37,045 bases of DNA, taken from NCBI RefSeq assembly GCF_001695855.1, contig NZ_MBSS01000028.1, positions 1 to 37,045 of the forward strand. Direction: 5' to 3'. The notes below the pieces were generated by a model. It had not been told where the DNA came from, searched no databases, and was given only the letters and a program-made list of their open reading frames with translations. The first letter of the stretch is position 1, and each line of letters opens with the position of its first letter. Below, in pieces: positions 16,295 to 25,267 of the stretch. The DNA is from Ensifer sp. LC163. GTDB taxonomy: Bacteria; Pseudomonadota; Alphaproteobacteria; Rhizobiales; Rhizobiaceae. Made by a program: the position numbers and the translations under genes.

Positions 16295-17427
16295 GCGTCA
16301 CTCTCAAGGGCATGACATGGAGCCATCCGCGCGGCTACGACCCGATGGTGGCCTGTTCTCGGCTCTGGCAGGAAAAGACGGGGGTCACTATCCACTGGGA
16401 GAAGCGGTCGCTGCAGGATTTCGAGACCTATCCGGTCGAGGAACTCGCGAGGGCATACGATCTGATCGTCATCGATCATCCGCATGTCGGGCAGATCACC
16501 AATGAAGGGTGCCTTGCCTCCCTCGATGTGCCCGGTCGGGAGGCTGAACGTCAGGCGCTTGCAGCCGGCTCGGTTGGGCAATCCTATCCGAGCTACGCCT
16601 GGAACGGCCGTCAATGGGCCTTTCCGATCGATGCGGCGACGCAGGTCCAGGCCTGGCGCCCGGATCTCGGCGATCGTGTTTCGAGCTGGTCCGACATGCT
16701 GGACCTCGCCCGCAAGGGGAGGGTTCTGCTGCCGCTGCGGCCACCACATTCGCTGATGAGCTTCTACACGCTTTGCGGCAATCTCGGTCACCCCTGCGCG
16801 GTGGGTGGACACGCTGACCTCATCGACCGTGACGGAGGCGTGGTTGCCTTCGAAATGCTTTCGGAGCTTGTCTCGCTGATCGATCCCGCATGCTTCGAGA
16901 TGGATCCGATCGCGGTGCTGGAGGCGATGTCAGCCCCGGAGGCAACGGTCGTCTGCGCGCCGCTGATCTACGGCTATGTCAGCTACTCGATCGCCGGTTT
17001 CCGGCCGTCGCTGATCCGGTTTGGCGATATTCCGGTCTCCGGCCAGCATGGCCCGAGTGGTTCCGCGCTTGGCGGAACGGGCATCGCCGTCTCTGCCTTC
17101 TCCGCGTCCATCGAGGCTGCGACCAACTTTGCCTATTGGGTTGCTAGCGGTGAAGTGCAGCGTCAGGCCTACGCCTTTGGCGGAGGACAGCCGGGACATG
17201 GCGACGCCTGGGACGACGGTGCGGTGAACGCAGTTACATCCGACTTTTATCGCGCGACCCGTGTGACGCTCGAAACCGCCTGGGTGCGTCCCCGACACGA
17301 CGGCTACATGCCGTTCCAGCAGGCGGCCTCGGACCGCATCAACAGCGGGCTCTTGCGCAGGGAGAAGGCGCGACAGGTCGTCGACGATCTCAACCGGCTC
17401 TTCGCTGAAAGCTTCACGGCCGCATGA
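16291..17427 (+). CDS. Solute-binding-protein fold protein without signal peptide, coupled to CoA-transferase
   Basis: 378 residues. The sequence resembles family 1 extracellular solute-binding proteins: YDPMVACSRLWQEKTGVTIH, ARAYDLIVIDHPHVGQITNE, WNGRQWAFPIDAATQVQAWR, LGGTGIAVSAFSASIEAATN and FAYWVASGEVQRQAYAFGGG. Yet it begins MSVTLKGMTWSHPRGYD with no hydrophobic leader, and the ATG at 16291 is fixed by the overlap with the CoA-transferase stop. The product should therefore stay in the cytoplasm. It may bind a small ligand as a sensor or carrier, or have become an enzyme partner for the CoA-transferase and MaoC. No permease genes accompany it in this operon. The annotation as a transporter component that similarity would give is doubtful. 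Confidence 0.75.
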   Translation: MSVTLKGMTWSHPRGYDPMVACSRLWQEKTGVTIHWEKRSLQDFETYPVEELARAYDLIVIDHPHVGQITNEGCLASLDVPGREAERQALAAGSVGQSYPSYAWNGRQWAFPIDAATQVQAWRPDLGDRVSSWSDMLDLARKGRVLLPLRPPHSLMSFYTLCGNLGHPCAVGGHADLIDRDGGVVAFEMLSELVSLIDPACFEMDPIAVLEAMSAPEATVVCAPLIYGYVSYSIAGFRPSLIRFGDIPVSGQHGPSGSALGGTGIAVSAFSASIEAATNFAYWVASGEVQRQAYAFGGGQPGHGDAWDDGAVNAVTSDFYRATRVTLETAWVRPRHDGYMPFQQAASDRINSGLLRREKARQVVDDLNRLFAESFTAA

Positions 17428-17431
17428 AGAC

Positions 17432-17467
17432 AAACGCCGGAGATGGGATTGCCCATCTCCGGCGTTT
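17432..17467. terminator. Bidirectional intrinsic terminator
   Basis: Perfect 16-base arms, AAACGCCGGAGATGGG (17432-17447) and its complement (17452-17467), with the 4-base loop ATTG. A/T runs flank both sides. It lies between the convergent plus-strand operon and the minus-strand lactonase gene and should stop both. Confidence 0.85.
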
Positions 17468-17515
17468 AAGTTCCACAGCCAGCGGTTTCGCCTTTGTTTG
17501 GGGCGTTCGCGCCCT

Positions 17516-18352
17516 CTACGCAAGATTCCAGATCCGACGCGCATTTGCCGAAAGCAGCTTTGTCTGCTCGTGCGGGCTGCAGCCATTGAGCAGCGCGTGA
17601 GTGGTCGCAACCCAGGTCGAAAGGTTGCCGCCGAGCGTGCAGACGGGCCAATCGCTGCCCCAGACGACCCGATCCCAACCGAAGGCGGCGATCGTATGTT
17701 CGACGTAAGGTCGAAGCGTTTCGACATTCCAGCTTTCGTCGGCATAGGCGACGACGCCGGATATCTTAGCGACCACATTCGGCCGCTCAGCGATCTCGCT
17801 CATGTGCTCACGCCAGGGATGCTCGGCAGCGCTGCGAATATCGGGAACGCCGCAATGGTCGAGCACGAACTGCAAATCGGGCACGAGATCGGCAAGGGCG
17901 ATGGCCTTGGGGATCTGGTGCGGCAGGACGCAGAGATCAAAGGTAAAGCGGCTGCCGGCCAGCCGCTTGATGTTTTCGCGGAAGATAGCACCTTCCGACA
18001 GGTCGTCGGCGACCACGTGTAGAACGCGGCGAAAACCTTTGACAAGGGAATCACCCTGCTGCCGTTCGAGATAGGCCGCAAAGCCCACTTCCTCCGGACG
18101 GCACGCGGCAATCGCGCCCTTGAGCAGGCTGTCCGTCCTTTGCGAAAGCTGCCGAACTTCGGAGGTCTCCAACTCCATTTCGCCAGGATCGACATCGACT
18201 TCCATGTGCAACGCCGTATCGATGCCGACACGCCGGGCTTCCACCTCATAGGTCGAATAAAGGAAATCCCGATCAAGCGCCGGGACGCCTGCCAGCCATG
18301 GATAGGTCAACGCGGACTTGTTGATGAGATGCAGATGGGTATCGACGATCAC
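17516..18352 (-). CDS. Amidohydrolase-family sugar lactonase (L-fuconolactonase-like)
   Basis: 278 residues. Amidohydrolase_2 (COG3618) features are present: MIVDTHLHLI with His6 and His8, LHVVADDL near His112, QFVLDHCGVPDI with His166, and VVWGSDWPVCTL with Asp234. Characterised relatives hydrolyse L-fucono-1,5-lactone, L-rhamnono-lactone or similar lactones, and length is normal. It lies beside the IclR gene and the sugar operon, so it most likely supplies L-fuconate to the dehydratase encoded at 28426. It is on the opposite strand from the main operon, with its own candidate promoter and operator at 18382-18426. Substrate is inferred from cluster context. Confidence 0.85.
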   Translation of the reverse strand: MIVDTHLHLINKSALTYPWLAGVPALDRDFLYSTYEVEARRVGIDTALHMEVDVDPGEMELETSEVRQLSQRTDSLLKGAIAACRPEEVGFAAYLERQQGDSLVKGFRRVLHVVADDLSEGAIFRENIKRLAGSRFTFDLCVLPHQIPKAIALADLVPDLQFVLDHCGVPDIRSAAEHPWREHMSEIAERPNVVAKISGVVAYADESWNVETLRPYVEHTIAAFGWDRVVWGSDWPVCTLGGNLSTWVATTHALLNGCSPHEQTKLLSANARRIWNLA

Positions 18353-18381
18353 GATGCGGCCTCCTCCGTATGCTTCACACT

Positions 18382-18426
18382 CTCACATGAGAAGAGATCA
18401 TTCAAATAAGAAATTGTCCATGCAAC
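18382..18426 (-). promoter_or_regulatory. Candidate lactonase promoter with inverted repeat
   Basis: On the minus strand TTGCAT (18421-18426) and AATGAT (18398-18403) are 17 bases apart. Just downstream, TCTCA and TGAGA (18382-18393, 2-base gap) form an inverted repeat; TTTCTTA lies inside the spacer. The arrangement resembles the one before the sugar transporter operon at 19329-19384, so the IclR protein may bind both. Confidence 0.4.
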
Positions 18427-18469
18427 GCGATCGCGGACATCAAGCGCCGACTGTATTTCCACTGCCTGC

Positions 18470-19258
18470 TCATTCCGGCGATTGCGCCACATCCGAGCCC
18501 GCAAGCACCGAAAGCTGTGTCGCCGCGCTACGCAAGAGCGAGATCGTCTCGGTGATATCTGGCGCAGACGGCGCGTTGACCAGAGCGATATAAGGGATGG
18601 TCAGCGCCGCGATGCCACGTCCATCGGGACCAAGAATGGGAGCCGAGAGGTTGTAGACCCCGGCCGTCTGCGCGCTTGCCATCATTTCGTAGCCACGCTC
18701 GCGGATCTGGTCGAGGCGTGCATAGAATTCCGGACCAAGCGAGATCTCGTCCTTGCTGCGCGCGTGCTCGGCGATCATCATCTCCCGCTCCTCGGGCGTG
18801 CGGAAGGCGAGCAGAATGTGACCGGAGCCGGTATCGAACAGGCTGATATGTGAGCCGACCCTGATGGAGATTCCCCAGTAATCAGGTGCTTCCTGCTGGG
18901 CAATGACCACGGCCGAGCCTCGATCGAACACGGCCAACTGGTTGGCCTGCTTCGACCGTTGCGCAAGATCGCGCATCAGTGGCGTCGCATAGGAGGCGAG
19001 GCGCCGCACCGGCGCGTGCAGCTGGGCCAGGCCGAAAAGTTTCAGCGTCAGGGAATAGCGATCGCCATCGATGCGCGTGACATAGCCGCGGCGCACGAGC
19101 CGGTCGAGCATCCGGTAGAATTCGTTCGGGCTGCGGTTGAGCCTCTTCGATATTTCCGCTTGCGTCAGGCCGCCATCGACGCTTGCCAACAGCTCGAGAA
19201 TATCAAGTCCCTTGTCCAGCGCGGGGGCGCGGTAGCGATCGGACTCTTCGGTGTCCAT
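18470..19258 (-). CDS. IclR-family transcriptional regulator
   Basis: 262 residues. An N-terminal winged helix (about 10-75) contains ALDKGLDILELLASVDGGLT, QAEISKRLNRSPNEFYRMLD and LVRRGYVTR. The C-terminal effector domain (about 90-255) has LFDTGSGHILLAF, QIRERGYEMMASAQTAGVYN and LSAPILGPDGRGIAALTIPY, as in IclR proteins. Such regulators sense a small pathway metabolite, often a sugar acid or keto-acid. The ATG at 19258 has AGGAGG 6 bases upstream. It is divergent from the ABC operon and just upstream of the lactonase on its own strand, so it is the natural candidate to control both, and possibly the MaoC/CoA-transferase operon. Confidence 0.9.
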   Translation of the reverse strand: MDTEESDRYRAPALDKGLDILELLASVDGGLTQAEISKRLNRSPNEFYRMLDRLVRRGYVTRIDGDRYSLTLKLFGLAQLHAPVRRLASYATPLMRDLAQRSKQANQLAVFDRGSAVVIAQQEAPDYWGISIRVGSHISLFDTGSGHILLAFRTPEEREMMIAEHARSKDEISLGPEFYARLDQIRERGYEMMASAQTAGVYNLSAPILGPDGRGIAALTIPYIALVNAPSAPDITETISLLRSAATQLSVLAGSDVAQSPE

Positions 19259-19328
19259 GGGCGTCCTCCTTAGTGAATATCCATATCCATATACGCAGAG
19301 AAAGCCGCCGACAAAAGAAAGTTGGCCC

Positions 19329-19384
19329 TTGACGGGTGATAAAATTGTTGTTTGTATATGAATTAGTTTCTCACAAATGAGAAA
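19329..19384 (+). promoter_or_regulatory. Candidate promoter and IclR-type operator of the sugar catabolic operon
   Basis: TTGACG (19329-19334) is followed after 17 bases by TTGTAT, or after 20 by TATATG (19355-19360). Immediately downstream is a perfect inverted repeat, TTTCTCA, CAAA, TGAGAAA (19367-19384), over the expected transcription start. It lies in the divergent region between IclR and the binding-protein gene, a standard place for an IclR operator. Confidence 0.6.
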
Positions 19385-19425
19385 TGCGCGCCGGGATGAG
19401 GGCGCGCTTCAGTGGAGGAGAGGTT

Positions 19426-20745
19426 ATGAACAGGCTGCTTTCCGGCGTCTCGGCCGGAGTCATCATGCTTGCCAGCGCAGTGGGAGCGGCCAATGCCGCG
19501 GAACTGCCCGGCAAGTTCGAAGGCGTCACCATCGACGCCAAGCTGATCGGCGGACAGCAATACGAAAAGCTCTATGAGCGGATCGCGGAATGGGAAAAGG
19601 CGACCGGCGCCAAGGTCAACATCCTGTCGAAGAAGAATCACTTCGAACTCGACAAGGAGATCAAGTCGGACATCGCCACCGGCGGCATCAGCTGGTGCGT
19701 CGGTTCGAACCATTCTTCCTTCGCGCCGCAATATCCCGATATCTACACCGACCTGCTGGCGCTGCTGCCGCCGGAAGAGGTCGCGAAGTTCGTGCCTGCG
19801 GTGATCGACGCCTCGACGCTCGGCGGCAAGCTCGTCATGCTTCCGCGCGCCCAGTTCGACGTATCGGCGCTCTACTATCAAAAGAGCCTCTACCAGGACG
19901 ACGCTAAGAAGGCCGCTTTCAAGGAAAAGTACGGCTACGACCTGACACCGCCGGATACCTGGGCCCAGGTCAGCGACCAGGCCGAATTCTTCGCAGCACC
20001 GCCGAACTTCTACGGCACGCAGTTCGCCGGCAAGGAAGAGGCCATCAACGGCCGCTTCTATGAGATGCTGGTCGCCGAGGGCGGCGAATATCTCGACAAG
20101 GACGGCCGTCCGGCCTTCAACTCCGAAGCTGGCGTCAAGGCCCTCGACTGGTTCGTCAAGCTCTACAAGGACAAGGCGGTTCCTCCGGGCACGACCAATT
20201 ATCTCTGGGATGATCTCGGCCAGGGCTTCGCCTCCGGCTCGATCGCCGTCAATCTCGACTGGCCTGGCTGGGCCAGCTTCTTCAACGACCCGAAGTCGTC
20301 GAAGGTCGCCGGCAATGTCGGCGTCAAGGTTCAGCCGGCGGGCTCGTCGGGCAAGCGCACGGGCTGGTCCGGTCACCATGGCTTCTCCGTCACCGAGGAT
20401 TGCGCCAACAAGGAAGCGGCTGCGTCGCTCGTCTGGTGGCTAACCAACGAGGACAGCCAGAAGCTCGAGTCGGCGACCGGTCCGCTGCCGACACGCACCG
20501 CCGTCTGGGAGTACAACATCAAGGCCGCCGAAGGCGACGCCTACAAGACCGAGGTGTTGCAGGCTTTCCAGGAAGCGGCAAAGCACGCATTCCCGGTTCC
20601 GCAGACGGCGGAATGGATCGAAATCTCCAACGCCGTTTATCCTGAACTCCAGGCCGCCATCCTTGGCGACAAGACGTCGAAGGAGGCGCTCGACGCCGCT
20701 GCCGAAAAGGCAACCGGCATCCTGGAAGACGCTGGAAAGCTCTGA
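19426..20745 (+). CDS. Sugar ABC transporter periplasmic binding protein (CUT1 family)
   Basis: 439 residues with a signal peptide (positively charged MNRLLSG start, hydrophobic core, ANAAELPGKF cleavage region near residue 25). The mature part has family 1 binding-protein features: YEKLYERIAEWEKATGAKVN, TYLWDDLGQGF-like region at about 260-270, GWSGHHGFSVTEDCANKEAA and a C-terminal PELQAAILGDKTSKEALD. It should capture a sugar or oligosaccharide in the periplasm; given the downstream enzymes, L-fucose or a fucoside is likely. The ATG at 19426 follows GGAGGAGAGG. It is first in a long operon and is followed by a stable hairpin that probably raises its level over the permeases. Confidence 0.88.
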   Translation: MNRLLSGVSAGVIMLASAVGAANAAELPGKFEGVTIDAKLIGGQQYEKLYERIAEWEKATGAKVNILSKKNHFELDKEIKSDIATGGISWCVGSNHSSFAPQYPDIYTDLLALLPPEEVAKFVPAVIDASTLGGKLVMLPRAQFDVSALYYQKSLYQDDAKKAAFKEKYGYDLTPPDTWAQVSDQAEFFAAPPNFYGTQFAGKEEAINGRFYEMLVAEGGEYLDKDGRPAFNSEAGVKALDWFVKLYKDKAVPPGTTNYLWDDLGQGFASGSIAVNLDWPGWASFFNDPKSSKVAGNVGVKVQPAGSSGKRTGWSGHHGFSVTEDCANKEAAASLVWWLTNEDSQKLESATGPLPTRTAVWEYNIKAAEGDAYKTEVLQAFQEAAKHAFPVPQTAEWIEISNAVYPELQAAILGDKTSKEALDAAAEKATGILEDAGKL

Positions 20746-20757
20746 TCGCAGATAAGG

Positions 20758-20793
20758 AAGGCGGCGCCGATACCAGGGTGTCGGCGCCGCCTT
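20758..20793 (+). terminator. Strong intercistronic hairpin after the binding-protein gene
   Basis: Perfect 13-base arms (20758-20770, AAGGCGGCGCCGA; 20781-20793), with further pairing inside the 10-base loop. It is followed by CGTCATTTA rather than a U-run, so it likely acts as a partial terminator or RNA stabiliser between the binding-protein and permease genes. Confidence 0.65.
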
Positions 20794-20926
20794 CGTCATT
20801 TACTGCGTAATTCCCCGGATCGGGATCGGTTGGGGAGAAATTATGCAGCAAGTTTAAAACCTTGCAGCGTCTTTTGCGCGTCATGTCTGACGTGCGGCGC
20901 TGCGATGTCACCCTCAGGAATGCCTG

Positions 20927-21823
20927 ATGAAGCTCAAGAAACTGTCCGCGCCGGTCCTTCTGCTGCTGCCGGCCTTTGTCGTGCTGGCAGCGGTCATCGT
21001 GCTGCCGCTCGTCTTTTCGTTCTATTCGAGCTTCACGCCGTTTCGGCTGACCAAGCCTGAAACGCTCTGGATCTTCGTCGGCCTGCGCAACTACATCACG
21101 GTGTTGAGCAACTGGGATTTCTGGGTTGCCTTCGGCCGTACCGTCCTGCTGCTCACCGTTGCCCTGAACACGGAGATGCTGCTGGGTCTCGGCCTGGCGC
21201 TCCTCGTCAACAAGGCCACCCATGGCCAGCGGCTGCTGCGCACGGTGATGATGTTCCCGATGATGTTTTCACCGGTGCTCGTCGGCTTCCAGTTCAAGTT
21301 CATGTTCAACGACAATATCGGTTTCGTGAACAACGCGCTGCAGTCGCTCGGGCTGACGGACCGCGCCATCCCTTGGCTGATCGACGGCAACCTTGCGCTG
21401 ATCTCGATCATCATTGCCGAGGTCTGGTCGTCGACCGCGGTCTTCGCCATCCTCATTCTCGCAGGTCTTCTGGCCATGCCGAAGGATCCGGTCGAGGCGG
21501 CGCATGTCGACGGCTGCACGCCGTGGCAGACCTTCCGCTACGTCACCTGGCCCTATCTCATGCCGTTTGCCTTCATCGCCATGACGATCCGCTCGCTCGA
21601 CGTCGCCCGTGCCTATGACATCGTGAAAATCATGACCGATGGCGGACCGGCCAAGCGCACAGAACTCCTGTGGACGTTGATCGGCCGCACCGCCTACGCC
21701 GATGCGCGCATGGGGATGGCGAATGCCATGGCCTATGTCGCCATCCTGCTGTCGATCGTCTTCACCGTCTATTTCTTCCGCAAGCTCGCCGCCGCGCGCC
21801 AGCAGATCGGAGCCGAGTGGTAA
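20927..21823 (+). CDS. Sugar ABC transporter permease (MalF/UgpA-like)
   Basis: 298 residues with six likely membrane helices. The MalF-type first permease is recognised by LLPAFVVLAAVIVLPLVFSF at the N-terminus, LLRTVMMFPMMFSPVLVGF, and the cytoplasmic coupling (EAA) loop EAAHVDGCTPWQTFRYVTWP. Downstream RAYDIVKIMTDGGPAKRTEL is also typical. With its partner it forms the membrane channel of the CUT1 transporter. Its TAA overlaps the next start (TAATG), so the two permeases are made together. A gap of about 180 bases after the binding-protein gene contains the hairpin and no other recognised feature. Confidence 0.92.
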   Translation: MKLKKLSAPVLLLLPAFVVLAAVIVLPLVFSFYSSFTPFRLTKPETLWIFVGLRNYITVLSNWDFWVAFGRTVLLLTVALNTEMLLGLGLALLVNKATHGQRLLRTVMMFPMMFSPVLVGFQFKFMFNDNIGFVNNALQSLGLTDRAIPWLIDGNLALISIIIAEVWSSTAVFAILILAGLLAMPKDPVEAAHVDGCTPWQTFRYVTWPYLMPFAFIAMTIRSLDVARAYDIVKIMTDGGPAKRTELLWTLIGRTAYADARMGMANAMAYVAILLSIVFTVYFFRKLAAARQQIGAEW

Positions 21824-22689
21824 TGGATATCAATTCTTCGCATCGCCTGCGCCGGCGCCTCCTGAAGGCGGCGCACCTGATCGGGCTGTTTCTCGCAATG
21901 GCGGTGATCTGCCTGCCCGGCCTCTGGATCGTGCTGTCGTCGCTGCGACCGACGGTGGAGATCATGGCGAAGCCACCGGTCTGGATTCCGGAAGACCTGT
22001 CGCTCGACGCCTACCGCGCCATGTTCGCCGGCGCCGGGCAGGGCGGGGTTCCCGTCTGGGACTATTTCCGCAACTCGCTGATCATCTCCGTTACGTCGAC
22101 GGTAATCGCTCTGGCGATCGGCATGGCCGGCGGTTATGCCTTTGCCCGCTATCGCTTCAAGGCGAAGTCGGCGATCTTCCTCGGCTTCATGCTGACACGG
22201 GCCGTGCCCGGCATCGCGCTGTCGCTGCCGCTGTTCATGATCTATGCCCGCACCGGGATCATCGACACGCATTTCAGCCTGATCCTGACCTATGTCGCCC
22301 TGAACGTGCCCTTCACCATCTGGCTGATCGACGGCTTCTTCCGCCAGGTGCCGAAGGATCTGGCCGAAGCCGCACAGATCGACGGCTGCACACCCTGGCA
22401 GGCCTTCTGGCAGGTGGAGTTTCCGCTTGCCGGTCCCGGCATTGCGTCCGCCGGCATCTTCGCTTTCCTCACATCCTGGAACGAATATGCGCTGGCCTCG
22501 CAGATCACCCGCTCGGTCAACTCGAAAACCCTGCCTGTCGGGCTGCTCGATTATACCGCCGAGTTCACGATCGACTGGCGCGGCATGTGCGCGCTCGCGG
22601 TGGTCATGATCGTTCCGGCCCTCACGCTCACCTTCATCATTCAAAAGCACCTCGTTTCGGGCCTCACCTTCGGCGCGGTGAAAGGATAA
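21823..22689 (+). CDS. Sugar ABC transporter permease (MalG/UgpE-like)
   Basis: 288 residues from the ATG overlapping the previous stop. The features are those of the second CUT1 permease: LPGLWIVLSSLRPTVEIMAK, YFRNSLIISVTSTVIALAIG, GGYAFARYRFKAKSAIFLGF, the EAA loop EAAQIDGCTPWQAFWQVEFP and SWNEYALASQI. Six membrane helices are expected. The frame opens earlier at 21670, but that would overlap the partner gene and has no ribosome site. It is followed 4 bases later by the ATPase gene, completing binding protein, two permeases and ATPase in order. Confidence 0.92.
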   Translation: MDINSSHRLRRRLLKAAHLIGLFLAMAVICLPGLWIVLSSLRPTVEIMAKPPVWIPEDLSLDAYRAMFAGAGQGGVPVWDYFRNSLIISVTSTVIALAIGMAGGYAFARYRFKAKSAIFLGFMLTRAVPGIALSLPLFMIYARTGIIDTHFSLILTYVALNVPFTIWLIDGFFRQVPKDLAEAAQIDGCTPWQAFWQVEFPLAGPGIASAGIFAFLTSWNEYALASQITRSVNSKTLPVGLLDYTAEFTIDWRGMCALAVVMIVPALTLTFIIQKHLVSGLTFGAVKG

Positions 22690-22693
22690 ATTC

Positions 22694-23791
<1,098 letters not shown>

Positions 23792-23792
23792 C

Positions 23793-24905
23793 ATGGCAAG
23801 GATCGAGAAAATTGAACTGCGTATGGTCGATCTACAGCCGAAGGTGAAGCGGACCGACGCGATCCAGAGCTTCGTCAGCCAGGAAACGCCGATCGTCACG
23901 ATTACCGATTCCGATGGCGCGACAGGCACCGGCTACAGCTACACGATCGGCACAGGCGGCTCTTCCGTCATGCGCCTGTTGTCCGACCACCTCGTTCCGA
24001 TCCTGGTCGGCGAGGACGCCGATTGCATCGAGGCCATCTGGCACAAGATGGAATTTGCCACCCACGCCACCACCATCGGCCCGATAACGGCGCTGGCGCT
24101 GGCCGCCGTCGATGTGGCGCTCTGGGATCTGCGCGCGAAAAAGCAGAACCTGCCGCTCTGGAAGCTCGCCGGTGGCGCCAAGGACAATTGCCCGCTCTAC
24201 ACCACCGAAGGCGGCTGGCTGCATATCGAAAAGGAGGCCCTCGTTGAGGATGCGCTCCAGGCCAAGGCGAAAGGCTTTTCCGGTTCCAAGGTCAAGATCG
24301 GCAAGCCGCACGGCTCCGAGGACTATGATCGACTGTCGGCGATGCGCAAGGCGCTCGGCGACGGCTTCGAGATCATGACCGATTGCAACCAGGGTTTTAC
24401 CGTCGACGAGGCGATCCGCCGGGCCGCACGCCTGAAGGAGCTGGATCTCGCCTGGATCGAGGAACCGCTGCCGGCCGACGATCTCGATGGCCATATCCGC
24501 CTGACGCGCTCGACCCCGACCCCGATCGCCGTTGGCGAATCCATGTATTCGATCCGCCATTTCCGGGAATACATGCAGAAGGGAGCCTGCTCGATCGTCC
24601 AGGTCGACGTCGCCCGCATCGGCGGCATCACCCCTTGGCTGAAGGTCGCCCATGCGGCCGAGGCGTTCGATATTCCGGTCTGCCCGCACTTCCTGATGGA
24701 GTTGCATGTCAGCCTCGTCTGCGCCGTGCCGAACGGCAAATATGTGGAGTACATTCCGCAACTCGATGAACTGACGACGAAGGGCATGGAGATCCGCAAT
24801 GGACGCGCGATCGCACCGTCCGAAGCCGGCATCGGCATTGCCTGGGACTGGGATGCCGTCAAGGCGCGCTCGATCGATGAATTCACCCGGGAATTTGTGA
24901 AGTAG
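23793..24905 (+). CDS. Enolase-superfamily (mandelate racemase type) sugar-acid dehydratase or racemase
   Basis: 370 residues with an N-terminal capping domain and a TIM barrel. Metal and catalytic residues of the mandelate racemase subgroup are visible: Lys166-x-Lys168 (SKVKIG), Asp197 (TDCNQG), the IEEP motif at 222-225, Glu249 (VGES), Asp272 (VDVARIGG) and His299 (CPHF). It could dehydrate or epimerise a sugar acid or cycloisomerise a lactone. It is not the L-fuconate dehydratase, which is a separate and clearer gene at 28426, so its substrate is probably a related acid such as L-galactonate, D-arabinonate or an epimer. The position between the transporter and the mutarotase genes places it in the same pathway. 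Confidence 0.88.
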   Translation: MARIEKIELRMVDLQPKVKRTDAIQSFVSQETPIVTITDSDGATGTGYSYTIGTGGSSVMRLLSDHLVPILVGEDADCIEAIWHKMEFATHATTIGPITALALAAVDVALWDLRAKKQNLPLWKLAGGAKDNCPLYTTEGGWLHIEKEALVEDALQAKAKGFSGSKVKIGKPHGSEDYDRLSAMRKALGDGFEIMTDCNQGFTVDEAIRRAARLKELDLAWIEEPLPADDLDGHIRLTRSTPTPIAVGESMYSIRHFREYMQKGACSIVQVDVARIGGITPWLKVAHAAEAFDIPVCPHFLMELHVSLVCAVPNGKYVEYIPQLDELTTKGMEIRNGRAIAPSEAGIGIAWDWDAVKARSIDEFTREFVK

Positions 24906-24916
24906 AGGAGGTCGCC

Positions 24917-25267
24917 ATGCAACGGATGGGAATGGTGATCGGTCTTCAGCCCGAAAAGATCGCCGAATACAAGAAATTGCACGCCGCCGTCTGGCCGGAG
25001 ATCCTGGCGCTGATTTCCGAATGCAACGTCACGAACTATTCGATCTTCCTGAAAGAGCCGGAGAACCTGCTGTTCGGCTACTGGGAGTATGTCGGCGAGG
25101 ATTTCGCGGCGGATATGGCCAGGATGGCCGCACACCCGAAGAACCAGGAATGGTGGTCGGTGTGCATGCCCTGCCAGAAGCCGCTCGAAACGCGCGGGGA
25201 TGGCGAGTGGTGGGCGATGATGGAGGAAGTTTTTCACCACGATGGGAAGACTCCCCACCGTGACTGA
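24917..25267 (+). CDS. L-rhamnose/L-fucose mutarotase-like protein (RhaM family)
   Basis: 116 residues. It matches the RhaM/COG3254 mutarotase family: MQRMGMVIGLQPEKIAEYKK, LHAAVWPEILALISECNVTN, YSIFLKEPENLLFGYWEYVG and HPKNQEWWSVCMPCQKPLE. The conserved His, Tyr and Trp residues are retained. These small dimeric enzymes interconvert alpha and beta anomers of 6-deoxy sugars, feeding the correct anomer to the sugar dehydrogenase. GGAGG (about 5 bases upstream) precedes the ATG. The C-terminus overlaps the next gene. In a fuconate-pathway cluster the substrate is probably L-fucose, although the family is named for L-rhamnose. Confidence 0.9.
   Translation: MQRMGMVIGLQPEKIAEYKKLHAAVWPEILALISECNVTNYSIFLKEPENLLFGYWEYVGEDFAADMARMAAHPKNQEWWSVCMPCQKPLETRGDGEWWAMMEEVFHHDGKTPHRD

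Noticed and set aside
19363-20379. 338-codon open frame on the minus strand opposite the sugar-binding protein gene
   Set aside because: The plus-strand gene has a signal peptide, ribosome site and family motifs. The antisense sequence is low-complexity Leu/Val/Glu/Arg.
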